This document shows, piece by piece, positions 61,431 through 64,000 of a stretch of 64,000 nucleotides of DNA. The position numbers and the translations under genes are program-made. The DNA is from Ascaris suum (Eukaryota; Nematoda; Chromadorea; Rhabditida; Ascarididae), in assembly GCA_013433145.1 (NCBI GenBank), contig CM024172.1:310001-374000 (forward strand), in the 5' to 3' direction. Numbering within the stretch: position 1 is the stretch's first letter; each line of letters opens with the position of its first letter. The notes under the pieces are model-generated. The model made no database searches. It was given only the letters and a program-made list of their open reading frames with translations, and had not been told where the DNA came from.

Positions 61431-64000
61431 GCATGTTTGTATGTGTTCCTGCGGGCATATGCATCAACCATATCGTTTTCAGCATTATGAAGTTTATTAA
61501 AAATGATTGCACGTAATTATTTATTTAGTAAGAAATAAAACAAATTGCTCCGTTGAAATTGATGAAAAGAAGGGAGAAGGTGAGGAAAGGAAATATCATA
61601 ACTATCTAAAACATACTGTTGCGGGCTGCGGTGGAGAAAACTGTTTCTGAAACTCTCAGTGATCCAGCAAAATCAAATTTATAACCAGTTCGTTTTACAT
61701 GCCATTCAAACTACAGGATTTCAAATCCATCTTTCTGGACTAAAAAGAAGGAAAAAAATCCAACATTTTTAGAAATACCGCAAATAACGAAAAATACATT
61801 AATTTCCACACATTTTCAGTAACGGTAAGGAAAAAGTTGAAGGTCACAACGAGTGATTAAGTTTTGCGGGAATTTAAAGGTTTGGTATGTTCTTAATATT
61901 GTCCGTTAATTTACTTCCTCAAAAATTTCCGCTCGTTTTTTATGGTTAGGTATCCTTTCTAAGCGCAATCCCTTCTCGAAAGCTAAATAATTAGTTATAA
62001 GGGTTTTTTGTTTTGCAGAATAAAACAACGAATGAAGATAAGAGAAAGGAGCATCAGAAAGAGCTGGCGAAACGTCTGAATGAGGCGGCGAAGGAACGAC
62101 TTGCCGAACAGACCGGGCAGAAGGATACCAAGACCATCAAGAAATCTAACGTATCATATAAGGCGTACGAAAAATTCCCCAAGGAACCGGAAGTCGACAA
62201 GCTTAACATCTACGTTGGTAAGGTCTGCCATCGGGTCGCAAAAATTTATCCATCAACTTCAGTAAATATCTACAAAAATTGCTCGCAAGAGATTTTCAAA
62301 ATTTAATCGAGAATGGTTACATTATCAAAAATTGTAATGGCTTGTGGCTTTTTTTAGCGAAGTGTGAAATTTGATGCGAAATCTTTTAGGTAGTAAATTT
62401 GTAATACGGCAGCAAGCTTTCTGCGGGAATTTTGATTTGGAAAATATGATAGTTATTTTTACTGATCCGGGAGAATTGATTTTATAATGCCTCGTCGTTT
62501 TTGTGATACGTATTAAAACTGGACTCAATCTATGTCCTCAAGAGCGTATTTTCGATGGATCGTGGTGGAGGGAGGGGGAGGGGGGGGGGGGGAGAGCTAA
62601 TAGATAATGGTTGGGATCTCACTGTAAAATTGAACGGCTGAAATGATTTCAATAAGTTGATTTTTCAGAGTTTTGAGATTTGTTCAGTCAAAAACGAAGG
62701 TGAGTTTAATCAACAATTTTGGAAAAAACATAAGGAGTTAATTGTGAGGGGAAAAAAATGGTTTAGTACATCACTAGTTTTGCGCAACAAACATTGAAAA
62801 TTTTGATGATGAGGTAGCGCATTCTTGTTCTTATGATAGTTTTTAAGATCGCCGTCATGATTCGATAATTTTGCCAATCTTCGGTGTTCCGGTGCCGTTC
62901 CACATCTCGATGATCAAGAATACGAGTCAATCGGTGGAGGGTGACTTCACCTATCTCCGAGTTAATTTTATGCACCCCGGTTCACAGATCGGCAAGGATA
63001 GTCAACAACAATTCCCGCATCCATTGTCTACCTATGTTAAGGAACTGTAAGTGATATTTATATGTTTTTGTATTTTTGTGTGCTGGTTGTTAGATTTCGG
63101 ATTGCATTGGGCTCGATTGAGTTTCTGGATGACCTCATTTCAGTCGTAAGCTTTTGTCTGAAAGTTACTTTATAATGCTATGTATTACTCAGTGCTATTG
63201 ATCATTTTCAGAGGATGTGGAAATTTTCGGTTTCAAAAAGAATACAGTAAAAAGTAACAATATTTTAAACAAAGTTTCACTGGTTCTAAATGGTCTATTC
63301 GTTTAAGAAAAGGCCTCAAGGTTCTTCAAACGAGGCAGGAAGTTATAAAGAGGTGAGAGGAGCGAGCCATTTAAATGTTAATGGAATGGGCACTTAACCC
63401 TGTTAGTCAAATTCTACTGACAGCTTTGTGGGATTGCGTACGGGTTGAATGGAAAGGCACATTTTGTCGCTGAATGTGCATCTGAAAAATTAGTAAGCAC
63501 GCTTTAAACTCTTATTAATGGCTCTGTTATAGTTGCTTTTGTTAGCACACTTTCCTTGCCCTTCAGTGTTTTCTTTTTTCCCTTCCACTTCCTCCCACTC
63601 CTCTTCTCCTCCTCTCTCCCCACCCCCCCCCCCCCCAACCTGTTCGCTGCACCCTCCGTTCACTGACTTAGACATATAGTGGTCTGTTTTGTAGCATGTA
63701 AAAGCACGTAACTTTGCTGGCTAGCTGAATGCTTAACCATTCGTTTTAGAGTTAACCATTCTTATTAAATTTAGCTTTTTGTGTGAAATGGGGCAAAGCC
63801 TACATTATCTATCGGGTTTAGCACTGAAATTTTTTAATGTACCATAACTAAAAGTTGCCATAATTAATCTAGTTGTTTCAGTACGGCCGCTTTAGGATAA
63901 TCCAGATCAGACGCGGTTGCCATAATTTGCAAATCGCATTTCGTTTAGGCTCCGAGTTTCCTGCTCATTGTAAATCGAAATCTTTCAGGACGTACCGTAG
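58412..64000 (+). repeat. Tandem repeat unit 4, cut by the window end
   Basis: The first 5,589 bp of the unit are present, ending 12 bases into the seventh SPT16 exon. It is closest to unit 3: same (AT)37, same T-run, same pure G tract. The array continues beyond the window for an unknown number of copies. Confidence 0.93.
61351..61424. repeat. (AT)37 microsatellite, unit 4
   Basis: 74 bp of pure AT, the same length as in unit 3. Confidence 0.98.

Overview
This window is nuclear DNA of a multicellular eukaryote, almost certainly a nematode. Its genes are split into many short exons by introns of about 0.25 to 1.7 kb with GT/AG borders, and the first gene matches the nematode ciliary kinesin OSM-3. 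The long introns and the frequent AAG acceptors argue against Caenorhabditis and suggest another lineage, possibly a parasitic one. That placement is inference. All recognised coding sequence is on the + strand. There is no bacterial gene organisation, CRISPR array or recognisable transposase.

Region 1 (1-734) is non-coding 5' flank. Region 2 (735-15965) is a complete osm-3/KIF17-type kinesin-2 gene. I could join 16 exons in one open frame of 729 codons from ATG to TAG, followed by an AATAAA signal at 16048. Region 3 (15966-21716) is about 5.75 kb of mostly unassigned intergenic DNA. It holds a small 36-24-36 bp minisatellite, a strong microRNA-precursor-like hairpin (19149-19257) and one weak coding-like stretch (20993-21143).

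Region 4 (21717-64000) is a head-to-tail array of a nearly identical repeat of about 12.23 kb: three full units and a fourth cut by the window end. Each unit carries the middle and C-terminal acidic exons of SPT16, the large subunit of the histone chaperone FACT. No unit has the SPT16 N-terminal exons or the last C-terminal exon. The exon that belongs just before the first exon of a unit (called exon p here) sits at the far end of the preceding unit, after the acidic exons and separated from them by a 485-bp chimeric intron. The repeat therefore behaves like a circular or rolled-out internal fragment of one gene. Splicing from the last acidic exon into the next exon p would be out of frame. 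As drawn, no unit can make a full SPT16. The copies differ mainly in homopolymer and microsatellite lengths, so a recent amplification, rolled extrachromosomal circular DNA and an assembly artefact all remain open.

The two genes have no functional link: one is a ciliary motor, the other a nucleosome chaperone. The points most worth checking are the SPT16 array and its junctions, the hairpin at 19149-19257, and the G-tract/C-tract pair that flanks one SPT16 exon.
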